Part shown: in pieces, positions 1 through 11,356 of the stretch | Layout: each line of letters starts with the position of its first letter | How positions within the stretch are numbered: the stretch's first letter is position 1 | Source of the DNA: Rhizobium sp. Leaf262 | GTDB lineage: Bacteria; Pseudomonadota; Alphaproteobacteria; Rhizobiales; Rhizobiaceae | NCBI RefSeq assembly: GCF_001422245.1 | Contig: NZ_LMMM01000018.1 | Location: 125,088-189,087, forward strand | Direction of reading: 5' to 3' | Length of the DNA stretch: 64,000 nucleotides | Position numbers and translations under genes: made by a program | Notes under the pieces: generated by a model | What the model saw: only the letters and a program-made list of their open reading frames with translations | The model's database searches: none | What the model was told of the DNA's origin: nothing

Positions 1-2
1 GC

Positions 3-113
3 GCGCGGTTCGTGCAGGGTTATCTCTTTTCCAAGCCATTGGAAGAAGCAGCCATCCCCGGCTTTCTCGCCTCCGGGCGAGACGATGGCACATTGCTGAC
101 GCAGACGGCCTGA
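3..113 (+). CDS. C-terminal end of an EAL-domain (c-di-GMP phosphodiesterase) protein, partial
   Basis: Only the last 36 codons lie in the window; the gene begins upstream. The visible peptide contains QGYLFSKPL, the conserved closing motif of EAL phosphodiesterase domains, followed by a short variable tail and a TGA stop. By family this would be a cyclic-di-GMP phosphodiesterase, possibly fused to GGDEF or sensor domains that cannot be seen. It converges on glmM, with 57 bases between the two stops. The assignment rests on a single short motif. Confidence 0.6.
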   Translation, partial: ARFVQGYLFSKPLEEAAIPGFLASGRDDGTLLTQTA

Positions 114-170
114 GGCATCGCCGCACGGTATAGAAGGCCGGCATCGCCAGCCTTCTTCAAACGTCAGATA

Positions 171-1523
171 TCAGGCTGCCGATCTGGCATTGGAAATGAC
201 GCCGACGAGATCATTGACGATCCGCTCGACCTGCGCGCTGTCGTCGCCTTCCGCCATCACCCGGATCAACGGCTCCGTTCCAGACGGGCGAATGACCAGC
301 CGACCATTGTTGGCCAAGGCGCTTTCCGCATCGGCGATCGCCTGCTGAACCACAGGGTTTTCCAGCGGCTTTCCACCGGTCGTGCGAACATTTTTCAACA
401 GTTGCGGCACCGGCTCGAATTTGCGGCAAACCTCACTGACCGTGCGACCCGAACGCTTGACGCGGGCGAGCACCTGAAGCGCCGCCACCAGGCCGTCACC
501 CGTGGTGCCGTAGTCGGACAGAACGATATGACCGGACTGTTCTCCACCCACGTTGAAGTCGTGGTTGCGCATATGCTCGACGACATAGCGGTCGCCCACC
601 TTGGTGCGCGCAAGCGTCATTCCCTTGTCAGTCAGGAACCGTTCAAGGCCCAGATTGGACATGACGGTCGCGACGATGCCGCCGCCGCGCAGGATCTTGT
701 CGTCGGCCCAGCTATGGGCGATCGTCGCCATCAACTGGTCGCCATCAACGATCTGACCCTGCTCGTCCACGATGATCACGCGGTCCGCATCGCCATCGAG
801 CGCAATACCGATATCGGCGCGAACCTCATGCACCTTCTTCTGCAAGGTTTCGGGATAGGTGGAACCGCACTCGAAATTGATGTTGGTGCCGTTAGGCTCA
901 TTGCCGATGGTCACCACTTCTGCACCCAACTCCCACAGTGCTGCGGGTGCCACCTTGTATGCCGCACCGTTGGCGCAATCGATCGCGATCCGCAGACCGC
1001 TCAGCGTCACATCACGCGGCAGGGTACGCTTGACGAACTCGATATAGCGGTAGATGTCGCCATCCACGCGCTTGGCGCGACCGATCTCATGCGGCTTGGC
1101 CAGCTGCGCATAGATATCCTTGTCGAGCAAATCTTCGATTTCGAGCTCCAGTTCGTCGGAAAGCTTGTATCCATCCGGCCCGAAGAGCTTGATACCATTG
1201 TCGGCAAACGGATTGTGCGACGCCGAGATCATCACGCCGATATCGGCACGCAGAGACCGCGTCAACATAGCCACGGCAGGCGTCGGGATCGGTCCCAGCA
1301 GGAACACGTCCAGCCCGGCTGCGGTAAAACCGGCAACGAGCGCGTTTTCCAGCATGTAACCTGACAGACGTGTGTCCTTACCGATCACCACGCGGTGGCG
1401 GTGATGTCCGCGACGGAAAATCGTACCAACGGCAATGCCCAGCCGCATGGCCAGATCCGGCGTCATCGGGAAAACGTTGGATTGCCCGCGAATACCATCG
1501 GTTCCGAAATAGCGACGTGTCAT
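171..1523 (-). CDS. glmM: Phosphoglucosamine mutase GlmM
   Basis: GlmM interconverts glucosamine-6-phosphate and glucosamine-1-phosphate in the cytosol, on the route to UDP-GlcNAc for peptidoglycan and LPS. The 450-residue product has the usual family length. It starts [13 protein letters not shown]; the frame stays open 12 codons further upstream, but the family N-terminus fixes the start at 1523. The phosphoserine loop ISASHNPF puts the catalytic serine at residue 102, the DGDADR metal loop follows near 243, GGEQSGH near 325, and the phosphate-binding [10 protein letters not shown] lies near the C-terminus. In many alphaproteobacteria glmM follows ftsH closely. Here about 440 bases containing a palindromic repeat and an ftsH terminator separate them, so glmM probably has its own promoter. 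Confidence 0.97.
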   Translation of the reverse strand: MTRRYFGTDGIRGQSNVFPMTPDLAMRLGIAVGTIFRRGHHRHRVVIGKDTRLSGYMLENALVAGFTAAGLDVFLLGPIPTPAVAMLTRSLRADIGVMISASHNPFADNGIKLFGPDGYKLSDELELEIEDLLDKDIYAQLAKPHEIGRAKRVDGDIYRYIEFVKRTLPRDVTLSGLRIAIDCANGAAYKVAPAALWELGAEVVTIGNEPNGTNINFECGSTYPETLQKKVHEVRADIGIALDGDADRVIIVDEQGQIVDGDQLMATIAHSWADDKILRGGGIVATVMSNLGLERFLTDKGMTLARTKVGDRYVVEHMRNHDFNVGGEQSGHIVLSDYGTTGDGLVAALQVLARVKRSGRTVSEVCRKFEPVPQLLKNVRTTGGKPLENPVVQQAIADAESALANNGRLVIRPSGTEPLIRVMAEGDDSAQVERIVNDLVGVISNARSAA

Positions 1524-1713
1524 GTGAACTCCAGAATTTGTCCCGCGCGCAGCCTCCACAACCGGGATGCACCACGCCCTTTCTGGCTAAATGCCACAAA
1601 AGCATGCGTACAGCACGTAAATTACGGCAAAAACCCAATATATGTCGTTACCACACGGGCTTTTCCCCAGCGAAATACTTACCCGCTGCGTCCATCGTAA
1701 TGGTGGTGGGTGG

Positions 1714-1878
1714 GGCTCACCCCCCTCTGCCCTGCCGGGCATCTCCCCACAAGGAGGGAGATTGGCTGGGCTCACGAACCCCGTCCTATCCGCAGCGTTT
1801 GAGATGAGCGAGACCTCTCAGCGAGTCGATCTCCCCACCTGTGGGGGAGATGCCCGGCAGGGCAGAGGGGGGTGAGCC
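1714..1878. repeat. RIME-like palindromic intergenic repeat, copy 1
   Basis: Arms at 1714-1751 and 1840-1878 are inverted repeats of 38-39 bases that differ by one base insertion. They read CCCCTCTGCCCTGCCGGGC toward CATCTCCCC. The same arms occur at 22395-22560 and 36137-36300, with a loosely conserved core of about 88 bases. The architecture (two large palindromes, intergenic, non-coding) resembles the rhizobial RIME elements. The rest of the glmM-ftsH gap (1524-1713) holds only the presumed glmM promoter region. Confidence 0.85.
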
Positions 1879-1906
1879 ACACCCACAACGCCACTCGTCG
1901 TTCACC

Positions 1907-1939
1907 AAAACAAAAACGGCCGCCCCTTTCGGAGCGGCC
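1907..1939 (-). terminator. Rho-independent terminator of ftsH
   Basis: On the minus strand a GC-rich stem, GGCCGCTCC / GGGGCGGCC (1918-1939), is followed by a T-rich run (complement of 1907-1917). It lies 24 bases after the ftsH stop. Confidence 0.85.
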
Positions 1940-1963
1940 TTGTATCTTCATATTCCACAAACC

Positions 1964-3910
<1,947 letters not shown>

Positions 3911-3939
3911 CGAACTCCCCGAACTGCAACGGACGAATG

Positions 3940-4002
3940 CGCGCCCGCCATTATGTTGCTCCTAACATAAGGAGGAGAGGTGCCGTTGCCAAGGCGGGCG
4001 CG
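3940..4002 (-). promoter_or_regulatory. ftsH upstream region: nested inverted repeats and RpoH-like promoter
   Basis: A perfect 10-base GC-rich inverted repeat (CGCGCCCGCC at 3940-3949, complement at 3993-4002) encloses a second perfect repeat (TTATGTT / AACATAA, 3951-3970). On the minus strand CTTG (3990-3993) is followed after 17 bases by CCTTAT (3967-3972). This is close to the sigma-32 pattern CTTG-N17-CCATNT. The ftsH Shine-Dalgarno GGGGAG lies downstream, outside the stem. The promoter call is inferred from similarity to the consensus. Confidence 0.45.
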
Positions 4003-4064
4003 AACATCAGTTGCGATTTGAGGTAAAAACTCTGAGAAAAACCGATGCGGCAGCGATTGCCGCG

Positions 4065-5384
4065 TCATAAGGGCGCTGGCGGATAGGTCCCACGCCCGAC
4101 AAGGCGGGCGATACGGTTGGCAAGTTCGTAATCGAAACGCGGCAGAAAGACATCGTAAGGCGCCAGCACCGGGCGCATGCTCACCGCCTCCGGGCGCGAT
4201 TCCGCCAGCTGCGGGCCCTCATGGCTTTCGATCACCGGCAGGGTCTGCCGCACCCGCCTGACGACCCCTGCCGGAACGGATGCGGGAAAATCTGCCGCAA
4301 CCATGTCGGAACCGGCTGCACGAAAGGTCATGTCGAGGCCTGAAAGGTTGGCGACTTCCATCCTGCCGTCCCAGATCGCTTTGCCCCCGCCGGGGATCAT
4401 GATTGCGGGCAGGTCCCTGTTTTCGCGCATCAGATATAGGGCCTCCCTGCGGCGATCGAACACGACACGACCGGCGGTCATCCTGCCAGGTTCCGACTGC
4501 ATGGCGAAGGACACTACCTTGTCCAGGGTCTGCGCCGCCATCGAGAACCGGCGTCCACCGATGACACAGGCCACGGCCGAAAGCGCATATCGAAGGGTTG
4601 CCGACGACGCGTCCAGACAGGCGACCGGAAGTCCGACCAGGCCGTGACCATAAGATTGAAAGGCGTTTTCGACGAAATGCGCCGCATCGAGCGCCAGGGT
4701 CGAACGCTGGATTGACTGATCCATCAACGACCGGTCTTCGAGCAAGGGCAGGTGCCGCGTTCGCACGCGCTCATATTTCATATCGTCATTGCTCGGGTCT
4801 TCGACCCAGCTCTGCCCCTCCCCGCTCAGGAAATCGCGAATGTCCTGACGTGTGGAGTTGAGAAACGGCCTGACGATCCAGTGACGCCCGCCATAAAGCA
4901 TGGCATCCGCCATGCCGGCCAGTCCGAGATTGTCCTGCCTTGCGCTTCTCGCGCCCCTCATGGCAATCGTTTCCAACTGGTCGCCGCGTGTATGCCCGAC
5001 GACGATCATGTCCGCGCCGATGTCGTCGGCGACATCGGCAATGAGGGCATAACGGGCAAGCCGTGCCGCAGCGGAAAGCCCGGTTGCGGGTTTGGCCGTG
5101 TCCCAGCGGCGCAGGTGATGGGGGATGCCCATGCGGGTGCACAGCGCCGCGACACCCCTCGCCTCCGCGCCGGATTCCGGGCGCAGCGCGTGGTCGATGC
5201 TCACGGCATGGAGTGAGATATCGGCTCTGCCCGCATCCCGGCACACGCGATCAAGCGCCATCAGCAGACCGGTCGAGTCGCTGCCGCCGGAAATCGCCAC
5301 GAGAAGGCGGGAGGGCTTTTGAATTTTGTCTATGAAATGTCGTGCAGCCTCAAGCGGCGCAATCGGCGTTACGGAAAACGACAT
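4065..5384 (-). CDS. tilS: tRNA(Ile)-lysidine synthase TilS
   Basis: TilS converts the wobble cytidine of the CAU-anticodon isoleucine tRNA to lysidine, using ATP and lysine. The N-terminal PP-loop ISGGSDSTG (residues 31-39) is the ATP-pyrophosphatase signature. The N-type ATPase domain covers roughly residues 25-215 and includes GHTRGDQLET, typical of the family. The C-terminal half is poorly conserved, as is usual in alphaproteobacterial TilS. The product is 439 residues. It sits between cpoB (25 bases upstream) and ftsH, the common tol-pal-cpoB-tilS-ftsH order. Confidence 0.93.
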   Translation of the reverse strand: MSFSVTPIAPLEAARHFIDKIQKPSRLLVAISGGSDSTGLLMALDRVCRDAGRADISLHAVSIDHALRPESGAEARGVAALCTRMGIPHHLRRWDTAKPATGLSAAARLARYALIADVADDIGADMIVVGHTRGDQLETIAMRGARSARQDNLGLAGMADAMLYGGRHWIVRPFLNSTRQDIRDFLSGEGQSWVEDPSNDDMKYERVRTRHLPLLEDRSLMDQSIQRSTLALDAAHFVENAFQSYGHGLVGLPVACLDASSATLRYALSAVACVIGGRRFSMAAQTLDKVVSFAMQSEPGRMTAGRVVFDRRREALYLMRENRDLPAIMIPGGGKAIWDGRMEVANLSGLDMTFRAAGSDMVAADFPASVPAGVVRRVRQTLPVIESHEGPQLAESRPEAVSMRPVLAPYDVFLPRFDYELANRIARLVGRGTYPPAPL

Positions 5385-5409
5385 ATCGTCATCACCGCCA
5401 CGCGATTCA

Positions 5410-6411
5410 TCAGCAGCTCAGGCGCTTCTGCTCGCTCGTCACCTTGCCGAGAACGGTCTTCGAGGCGCTGGGATAGCGTTTCGGCACTTCGCGAAGGGTC
5501 GCGCAGGCGGTTTCCTTGTTGTCGAGGGCGGCAAGAGACATGCCCAGTTTCAGCAGCATTTCCGGTGCCTTCGGCGATTTGCCATAGGTCTGGTGCGCGT
5601 TGAGGAACGTCTTGGCCGAATCCGTGAACTTGCCCTGGCTGTACTGCGCTTCGCCGAGCCAGAAATTGGCGTCTGCCGCCTTGGCGCCCTTGGGATAGCC
5701 CTGAATATACTGCTCGAAGCCTTTTTCCGCAGCCTTGTAGTCGCCCGCAAGAACGTGGCTGTAGGCGGCCTGATAAATGTCGTTCTCGCTGGTCAGCGCC
5801 GCCGTGTTGACGGGATCCGGGCTGGAGCTACGGCCCGTTTCGACGCCGGGAAGAGTTCCCGCGGAATTGTTGGCATTCGAATTGAGGCTGCCACCAACAG
5901 GCATGCCACGCGAATCGAGTTCGATGGAGCCAAGCGTCGTTTCGCCCGGCGCTGCGGTTCCACGCGGCCCGGTCGCAGTCGCGCCAGGTGCGCCACCCAT
6001 TGAAGCGCCGCCCTGGGGCGGCGTTTCAATGATGGTTGCGACGTCATCCTGCGCGCCGGTCGAAGGCACATCGGCTTCGGCCTTCTTCTTCGGTGCCGGA
6101 GCAGCGGACTTGCCACCTTCCAGTTCCTGGAAGCGGAATTCGTTGTCTTCCTGCGCCTTGCGGATGGTTTCCTGCATCTGCAGCAACTGGAAGCTCATTT
6201 CCTCGATACGGCCATTCAGCTGGCGGATCTGTTCTTCGAGTTGCTGTACGCGATAGGTTTCGTTCGCCTGTACGTTGACCACCGGTGCATTCTGAGGGTT
6301 CGACGTGCTAGAGCCGCCACCCCAACCGAACAACGGTCCCGAAACGGCAGTGCCGCTCAAGCCGGTGCAGGCTGCAAGCCCCAGCATCCCCGCCACGACA
6401 AGTTTCTTCAT
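5410..6411 (-). CDS. cpoB: Tol-Pal system periplasmic coordinator CpoB (YbgF)
   Basis: CpoB is a periplasmic partner of TolA and links outer-membrane constriction to septal peptidoglycan synthesis. The 333-residue product starts MKKLVVAGMLG with a hydrophobic signal sequence; the frame is open 19 codons further upstream, but the signal peptide fixes the start at 6411. A trimerising coiled coil rich in Gln/Glu lies around residues 50-85 (VQQLEEQIRQLNGRIEEM). A low-complexity linker follows, then TPR-type repeats from about residue 210 to the end. A terminator-like hairpin upstream, after pal, suggests it may also have its own promoter. Confidence 0.93.
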   Translation of the reverse strand: MKKLVVAGMLGLAACTGLSGTAVSGPLFGWGGGSSTSNPQNAPVVNVQANETYRVQQLEEQIRQLNGRIEEMSFQLLQMQETIRKAQEDNEFRFQELEGGKSAAPAPKKKAEADVPSTGAQDDVATIIETPPQGGASMGGAPGATATGPRGTAAPGETTLGSIELDSRGMPVGGSLNSNANNSAGTLPGVETGRSSSPDPVNTAALTSENDIYQAAYSHVLAGDYKAAEKGFEQYIQGYPKGAKAADANFWLGEAQYSQGKFTDSAKTFLNAHQTYGKSPKAPEMLLKLGMSLAALDNKETACATLREVPKRYPSASKTVLGKVTSEQKRLSC

Positions 6412-6507
6412 GTTGCGTCCTGTCTGGTTGATTTGCGCCCCAACGACGCAAAACCGGATTTTTTCCATCTGGCGTGAAAAAGCAACTTAACTTCGGCCAA
6501 ACTATGG

Positions 6508-6537
6508 AAAAAAGAAAGGCGGCCCGAAGACCGCCTT
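6508..6537 (-). terminator. Terminator after pal
   Basis: On the minus strand AAGGCGG / CCGCCTT (6516-6537) forms a stem followed by TTTCTTTTTT. It lies 29 bases after the pal stop and before cpoB, so it may attenuate read-through from tolB-pal into cpoB. Confidence 0.75.
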
Positions 6538-6566
6538 ACAATTCTCATCACGTCGTTGCGAGGCAA

Positions 6567-7100
6567 TTACATGCCTGCGCCACCCAGGACGGTAACCGCA
6601 CGACGGTTCTGCGACCAGCAGGAGATGTCGTCGCAAACGGCGACCGGACGTTCCTTGCCGTAGGAAATGGTCTTCATGCGGTTTGCAGGTACACCCTGCG
6701 AAGCGAGGAATTCCTTGGTGGCGGCTGCACGGCGTGCACCCAGCGCAAGGTTGTATTCGCGCGTACCGCGTTCGTCGGCATGGCCTTCGACGGTGATGGC
6801 GTAGTTAGGATAACGGGCCAGCCACTGTGCCTGACGCTGCAGGGTCTGCTGCGCATCTGCGCGGATCGACGTGCTGTCTGTGTCGAAGAAGATACGGTCG
6901 CCGACATTGACCGTGAAGTCCTGTGCAGAACCCGGCGTTGCGGAACCTGCGCCACCAAGGCCCAGTTCGCCAGCGCTGTTCGGCATGTTCTTCTTGTTGG
7001 CGCAACCAGCCAGCGCCAGCGCAAGCGTCAAGGCGATCATAGCCGGGTTACGGGCGAGTTTCTGCATGGGGCCGAGTGCCGAGGTGTGTGTACGGCTCAT
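6567..7100 (-). CDS. pal: Peptidoglycan-associated lipoprotein Pal
   Basis: Pal is an outer-membrane lipoprotein that binds peptidoglycan and, through TolB, the Tol complex. The 177-residue product has a signal peptide ending in the lipobox LALAGC, giving lipidated Cys33. An OmpA-like domain spans about residues 65-172, with GHADERGTREYN (106-117) and GARRA (121-125) contacting peptidoglycan. Met12 is an alternative start that would still leave a complete signal peptide. It follows tolB after 203 bases containing a hairpin. Confidence 0.96.
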   Translation of the reverse strand: MSRTHTSALGPMQKLARNPAMIALTLALALAGCANKKNMPNSAGELGLGGAGSATPGSAQDFTVNVGDRIFFDTDSTSIRADAQQTLQRQAQWLARYPNYAITVEGHADERGTREYNLALGARRAAATKEFLASQGVPANRMKTISYGKERPVAVCDDISCWSQNRRAVTVLGGAGM

Positions 7101-7264
7101 CGCCGGTCTCTCCTTAGAATTTCAGTAACGTTGCCAGACAATAACCGATTGCAGTTAATTGCCCCCAAACAATTATGGTTAACAGAAAGGAAATGTCCCG
7201 CCTTTTTTGCTCCCTCTCGATATTTGCAGCAAGAAAGCAGGACACGTCCCGATGGCATGCGTAG

Positions 7265-7294
7265 AAAATATGGCGGCGCATCTGCACCGCCATA
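7265..7294 (-). terminator. Terminator-like hairpin between tolB and pal
   Basis: On the minus strand TATGGCGG / CCGCCATA (7269-7294) is followed by TTTTC. The T run is short, so it may only partly terminate or may protect the 3' end of the tolQRAB transcript. Confidence 0.5.
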
Positions 7295-7303
7295 ATGGTT
7301 TGA

Positions 7304-8617
7304 TCAATCCAGAAGCGGCGACCATGCCGGGTCGGACGCAAAGGTCGGCGTCTTGACCAGCTGTTCGTTGTAACCGCTCAGATCGATGGAATAGAGCTGC
7401 GGGCCACCGGCACCGGCTGCCTGACGGAAGAACATCAGCACGCGGCCATTCGGCGCCCATGTCGGGCCTTCATTATGGAAGCCGGACGTCAGAATGCGCT
7501 CACCCGAACCATCCGGCTTCATGACACCGATGGAGAACTTGCCGCCCGACTGCTTGGTAAAGGCAATCAGATCGCCGCGAGGGGACCAGACCGGCGTGGA
7601 ATAGGAACCATCACCGAAGGAAACGCGGGTCTGGCCGGAGCCATCGGCATTCATCACGTAAATCTGCTGGCGTCCACCACGGTCGCTTTCAAAAGCGATG
7701 CGCTGACCATCCGGTGCGTAGGACGGTGCCGTGTCGATGGCGCCGGTGTTGGTCAGACGCGTGGTCGTGCGCGACCGCAGGTCCATGGTGTAGATGTTCG
7801 CATTGCCTTCCTGCTGAAGGCTCATGATGACCTTCTGTCCGTCCGGCGAGAAGCGCGGCGAGAACGTCATGCCTGGAAAGTTACCGACCACTTCACGCTG
7901 CCCGGTTTCCAGCTGCAACAGATAAACGCGCGGCTGCTGGCCTTCGAAGGACATATAGGTCACTTCCTGGCGGCTTGGCGAAAAGCGCGGCGTCAGAACG
8001 AGGTCTTTCGTATTGGTCAGGTTGCGGACGTTGAAACCGTCCTGGTCCATGATCGACAAAGCACGCTTGCGGTCCGTCTTCGGGCCGCTTTCGGAAACGA
8101 AGACGACGCGGGTGTCGAAGTAGCCCTTTTCGCCCGTCACGCGCTCATAAATCGCATCCGCGATGATATGCGCCACACGACGCCAGTTTTCCGGCTGGGT
8201 GAAGAACTGCTGGCCGGTCATCTGCTGGTTGGCGAATGTGTCCCACAGGCGGAACTCGGCGCGGAGGCGTCCATCGGCTTCCTTGGTCACGCGACCCGTG
8301 ACGAGAGCCTGCGCATTGATGACCTTCCAGTCTTCGAAACGCGGCTGCTGATCGGGATTGCTGATCTTCTCGATGAAAGCGTTCTTGTTGATCGGCGCAA
8401 ACAGGCCGGAACGCTGAAGATCGGCGGCGATAACCTGCGAGACCTGCGCACCGATGCCGTCCGCCGACATGAAGTCGGTGATGGCGATGGGCAGCGGCTG
8501 CACATTGCCCTTGTTGATGTTGATCTGAACCTCAGCACTAGCAGGTGTTACCGCAACCAGCGAAAACAGCATGCCGGAGGCAACCATCACCGCACGCAGG
8601 AGAGACAACTTCATCAT
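7304..8617 (-). CDS. tolB: Tol-Pal system beta-propeller protein TolB
   Basis: TolB is a periplasmic protein that cycles between TolA and Pal during envelope constriction. The product (437 residues from the ATG at 8617) has a signal peptide ([16 protein letters not shown]... ending PASA), an N-terminal TolB domain and a C-terminal six-bladed propeller with repeated PRFSPDGQ / PSYAPDGQ / PVWSPRGD motifs. The frame is open to 8644; I prefer the tandem ATG codons at 8617/8614 because AAAGG lies about 11 bases upstream and the signal peptide follows directly. Confidence 0.95.
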   Translation of the reverse strand: MMKLSLLRAVMVASGMLFSLVAVTPASAEVQININKGNVQPLPIAITDFMSADGIGAQVSQVIAADLQRSGLFAPINKNAFIEKISNPDQQPRFEDWKVINAQALVTGRVTKEADGRLRAEFRLWDTFANQQMTGQQFFTQPENWRRVAHIIADAIYERVTGEKGYFDTRVVFVSESGPKTDRKRALSIMDQDGFNVRNLTNTKDLVLTPRFSPSRQEVTYMSFEGQQPRVYLLQLETGQREVVGNFPGMTFSPRFSPDGQKVIMSLQQEGNANIYTMDLRSRTTTRLTNTGAIDTAPSYAPDGQRIAFESDRGGRQQIYVMNADGSGQTRVSFGDGSYSTPVWSPRGDLIAFTKQSGGKFSIGVMKPDGSGERILTSGFHNEGPTWAPNGRVLMFFRQAAGAGGPQLYSIDLSGYNEQLVKTPTFASDPAWSPLLD

Positions 8618-8698
8618 TGAGACAAGCCTTTCAGCTTCATACAAAAATTGGACATCGATTTGGGGAGTAACTGTTTCATCGGTCCCAAAACTGTCGGT

Positions 8699-9883
8699 TC
8701 AAAGGGCAAAATCGGATGGGTCGAAGTTCAAGACCAACGTGTTCCATCCTTTCTCGCCGTCGTATTTTTCGCGTGGCAGGTTCTGCAAAGGCGCCGACCG
8801 CAAAAGTGCGCGGCGCGTGCTGCTTTCTACAGCCCGCCGCGTTCCTTCCGGCCCGCCCGTTGCCGTAATTTCCGGCTGGCCAACGATATTGCCGGATGGG
8901 TCCAGCGAAACACGAATGACCACTCGCACGTCCGCGACACCGGTCAGGCCACCGGGCATATTCCAGTTACCCTGAATCTGGCCACGAACATTGTCGATTT
9001 CACTGGCGCTGAGACCAGTACCAATCGTCTTCTTGCCGCCAAGCGAGGCTGTTTCGGTGGAGCGCTTCGCGCCACCGCCAGAGGGGGCCTGCTTGTTCAG
9101 CAAAGCCGAGATTTCATCGGCGTTGAATTCGCTGGACTGGGACGCGGCAGCTTTCGCCGTTTCCTGCTTGCGCTCGCCGGGCTTCTTGTCGGACGGCTTG
9201 TCGTTCGACTTGGCCTGATCCGGCTTCTTCTCGGCGGGCTTTTCCGCAGGCTTCTGTTCTGCCTGCTTGGGCGGCTCAGGCTTAGGCGGCTCCGGCTTGG
9301 GCTCAGGCGGCTGCGGACGCGAATTCGGTCGCGGCACGTTCGGCGGCACGGGAATTTCCGCCGGCTCCTTGTTTTCCGGCGGCGGCTCCTGGGCCTGCTG
9401 TTGTGCTGGCGGCTGTGTCGGCGTCGGTGGCGTTGCTATTTCCGGCTTCGGAATAGGAAGGGATGCCGTTTCCTGCGGTGGAGGCGCAGACGTCTCCTCC
9501 TTGACGATATCCTTCACCTCGTTGGGCTTGGTATCGACCACGGGCGCTGGCTTCTCCTGCTTGGGGGGAGCCGCGGCGGTATCATTGGTGTTGGGCTTGG
9601 TGGTCGGTGTCGGCGGCGCTTCGATGTCGGTCGTGTTGTTACCGGCGTTCTGCGCGTTGGGCACGATATCGGGACGTGTCGTTGGCACGGGCGCGGATTT
9701 GTCGGCCTTGGCCGCATCCTTGGCGCCCTGCTGGATTTGCGTCATCTCTTCCACGGACACGAGATCGACAGGCATCGACTCGGCCTGAGACACCTCGAGC
9801 GGTGCCGGCGAGCCCAGGGAAACCAGGGCAACAGCCAGCAGCGAGGCGTGCACAATCGCGGATGTGGTAACGCTGCCCTTCAT
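8699..9883 (-). CDS. tolA: TolA-like / TonB-C domain cell envelope protein
   Basis: TolA is the inner-membrane-anchored protein that carries force from TolQR across the periplasm. The 394-residue product has one N-terminal membrane segment (about residues 9-25). A long region rich in Pro, Lys, Glu and Ala (about 60-240) replaces the alanine-rich helix of the E. coli protein. A C-terminal TonB/TolA domain (about 290-394) contains IDNVRGQIQGNWNMPGG. It lies 7 bases downstream of tolR. The sequence is divergent, as alphaproteobacterial TolA usually is; position in the tolQRAB order supports the name. Confidence 0.9.
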   Translation of the reverse strand: MKGSVTTSAIVHASLLAVALVSLGSPAPLEVSQAESMPVDLVSVEEMTQIQQGAKDAAKADKSAPVPTTRPDIVPNAQNAGNNTTDIEAPPTPTTKPNTNDTAAAPPKQEKPAPVVDTKPNEVKDIVKEETSAPPPQETASLPIPKPEIATPPTPTQPPAQQQAQEPPPENKEPAEIPVPPNVPRPNSRPQPPEPKPEPPKPEPPKQAEQKPAEKPAEKKPDQAKSNDKPSDKKPGERKQETAKAAASQSSEFNADEISALLNKQAPSGGGAKRSTETASLGGKKTIGTGLSASEIDNVRGQIQGNWNMPGGLTGVADVRVVIRVSLDPSGNIVGQPEITATGGPEGTRRAVESSTRRALLRSAPLQNLPREKYDGEKGWNTLVLNFDPSDFAL

Positions 9884-9890
9884 GCTGAGA

Positions 9891-10346
9891 TCAATTATCC
9901 TGTTTCTGTTGCGTCACGAGACCGATATTCTTGAAGCCAGCCGCCTGAATGCGAGCCATGACATCGGCCACGATGCCGTAGGCTGCAATCGAGTCCGCCT
10001 TCACGAAAATGCGCTCATTATAGCCGGTGGTGGAAATCGCCTGCAGCTTGTCAGCCACTTCGGCGGCCTGGATCGGCGTTTCCTGCAAATGGATCACGCC
10101 ATCCGCATTCACCGTAATCGTAATCGGCTGCGTCTCGGAATTCAGCGCGGACGCAGAGGTTTGCGGCAGATCGACCGGCACGCCGACCGTCATCATCGGC
10201 GCCGCCACCATGAAGATGATGAGCAGCACCAGCATGACGTCCACAAGTGGCGTCACGTTGATTTCGCTGATTGCACCGCCCCTGCGGCGTCCACGGCCCC
10301 GGCGTCCACCGGAACCTCCGCCACCACCGCCTGCTGACATTCCCAT
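9891..10346 (-). CDS. tolR: TolR, ExbD/TolR-family proton-channel subunit
   Basis: TolR forms the proton-driven motor with TolQ. The 151-residue product starts with a Gly/Arg-rich cytoplasmic tail. A single membrane helix follows (PLVDVMLVLLIIFMVAAP), carrying the conserved proton-binding Asp at residue 36 after the INVTPLVD motif. The C-terminal part is a periplasmic domain. Met3 is an alternative start. The gene lies 30 bases after tolQ. Confidence 0.95.
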   Translation of the reverse strand: MGMSAGGGGGGSGGRRGRGRRRGGAISEINVTPLVDVMLVLLIIFMVAAPMMTVGVPVDLPQTSASALNSETQPITITVNADGVIHLQETPIQAAEVADKLQAISTTGYNERIFVKADSIAAYGIVADVMARIQAAGFKNIGLVTQQKQDN

Positions 10347-10376
10347 TCTGTTTACTCCACGCGTTCGGCGGCGCTG

Positions 10377-11096
10377 TTACTGCGCGGCCTGACGGGTTTG
10401 CAGCTTCTCATCGATCTGGCGCGAAAGGATGGCGGAAAACTCGTCCGCAAAACCTTCCATGCGCGCAGACAGCTTGTGCGCGTCCGCCGTGAACTTGTTG
10501 TAGGCGATAACCGCCGGAATAGCGGCAACGAGGCCGATGGCTGTCGCCAGAAGCGCTTCGGCGATACCCGGTGCCACGACGGCAAGGTTTGTAGACTTCG
10601 AACCGGCAATAGCCTGGAACGACGTCATGATGCCGATGACCGTACCGAACAGACCGATGAACGGACCCGCAGAGCCGATGGTCGCCAGCGAACCAAGCCG
10701 CGCTTCGAAGGTTTCACCTTCGCGTGCCATGGTCACGTCCATGGCACGGTCGATACGCATCTGAAGACCGATGGGAGACCGTGCACCACGCTCGAAGGAC
10801 TTTTTCCATTCGCGCATCGCCGCCACGAAAATCGCGGCAAGGCCGCCATTCTGACGCTCGGAGAGGCTGCGATAGAGCTCTTCCAGAGACTGGCCGGACC
10901 AGAACACCTGTTCGAACTGGTCGAACTGACGCTTTGCCTTGCCGAAGGCGACATATTTATCGATGACGATGGCCCATGTCCAAACCGACGCGGCAAGAAG
11001 ACCGATCATCACCATCTTGACGATGAGGCCAGCCTGCATGAACAGAGCCCAAAGACTTACGTCGTGCGTTGCCGCTGCCAAACCTGCCTGTTCCAT
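10377..11096 (-). CDS. tolQ: TolQ, MotA/TolQ/ExbB proton-channel protein
   Basis: TolQ is the inner-membrane stator subunit of the Tol motor. The 239-residue product starts MEQAGLAAATHDVSLWALF; the frame is open 35 codons further upstream, but that extension is not family-like. It has three membrane segments: about 20-42, then two between 135 and 200 including TIGSAGPFIGLFGTVIGIM, the conserved TolQ/ExbB core. It is the first tol gene after the 260-base gap downstream of ybgC, where the tolQRAB promoter could lie. Confidence 0.95.
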   Translation of the reverse strand: MEQAGLAAATHDVSLWALFMQAGLIVKMVMIGLLAASVWTWAIVIDKYVAFGKAKRQFDQFEQVFWSGQSLEELYRSLSERQNGGLAAIFVAAMREWKKSFERGARSPIGLQMRIDRAMDVTMAREGETFEARLGSLATIGSAGPFIGLFGTVIGIMTSFQAIAGSKSTNLAVVAPGIAEALLATAIGLVAAIPAVIAYNKFTADAHKLSARMEGFADEFSAILSRQIDEKLQTRQAAQ

Positions 11097-11356
11097 AAAA
11101 ATCCAATCCCCGAATCCAAACGCCCGGTGCATGACCGGGCGATCTAAACGCGCATCAACGCTTGAGGTCCCACGGAAACCGCCGATAACCCCTTGAGCCA
11201 TGCCCCGATATTGCCATTACGCCTTACTTGCCGCTAAATTTGGTAAAAGGAAGGCGTGCGGCGCACAAATACCGAATGGTTAAGGTAGACTACATTATGG
11301 TTAAGAGAGTGTTACGAAATAGGCACTTTAAATAGGAACACGGTTATACCGTTTTC

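Noticed and set aside
402..1364. Long plus-strand open frame across glmM (320 codons)
   Set aside because: Antisense to a conserved enzyme with every catalytic motif; the reading frame reflects high GC content.
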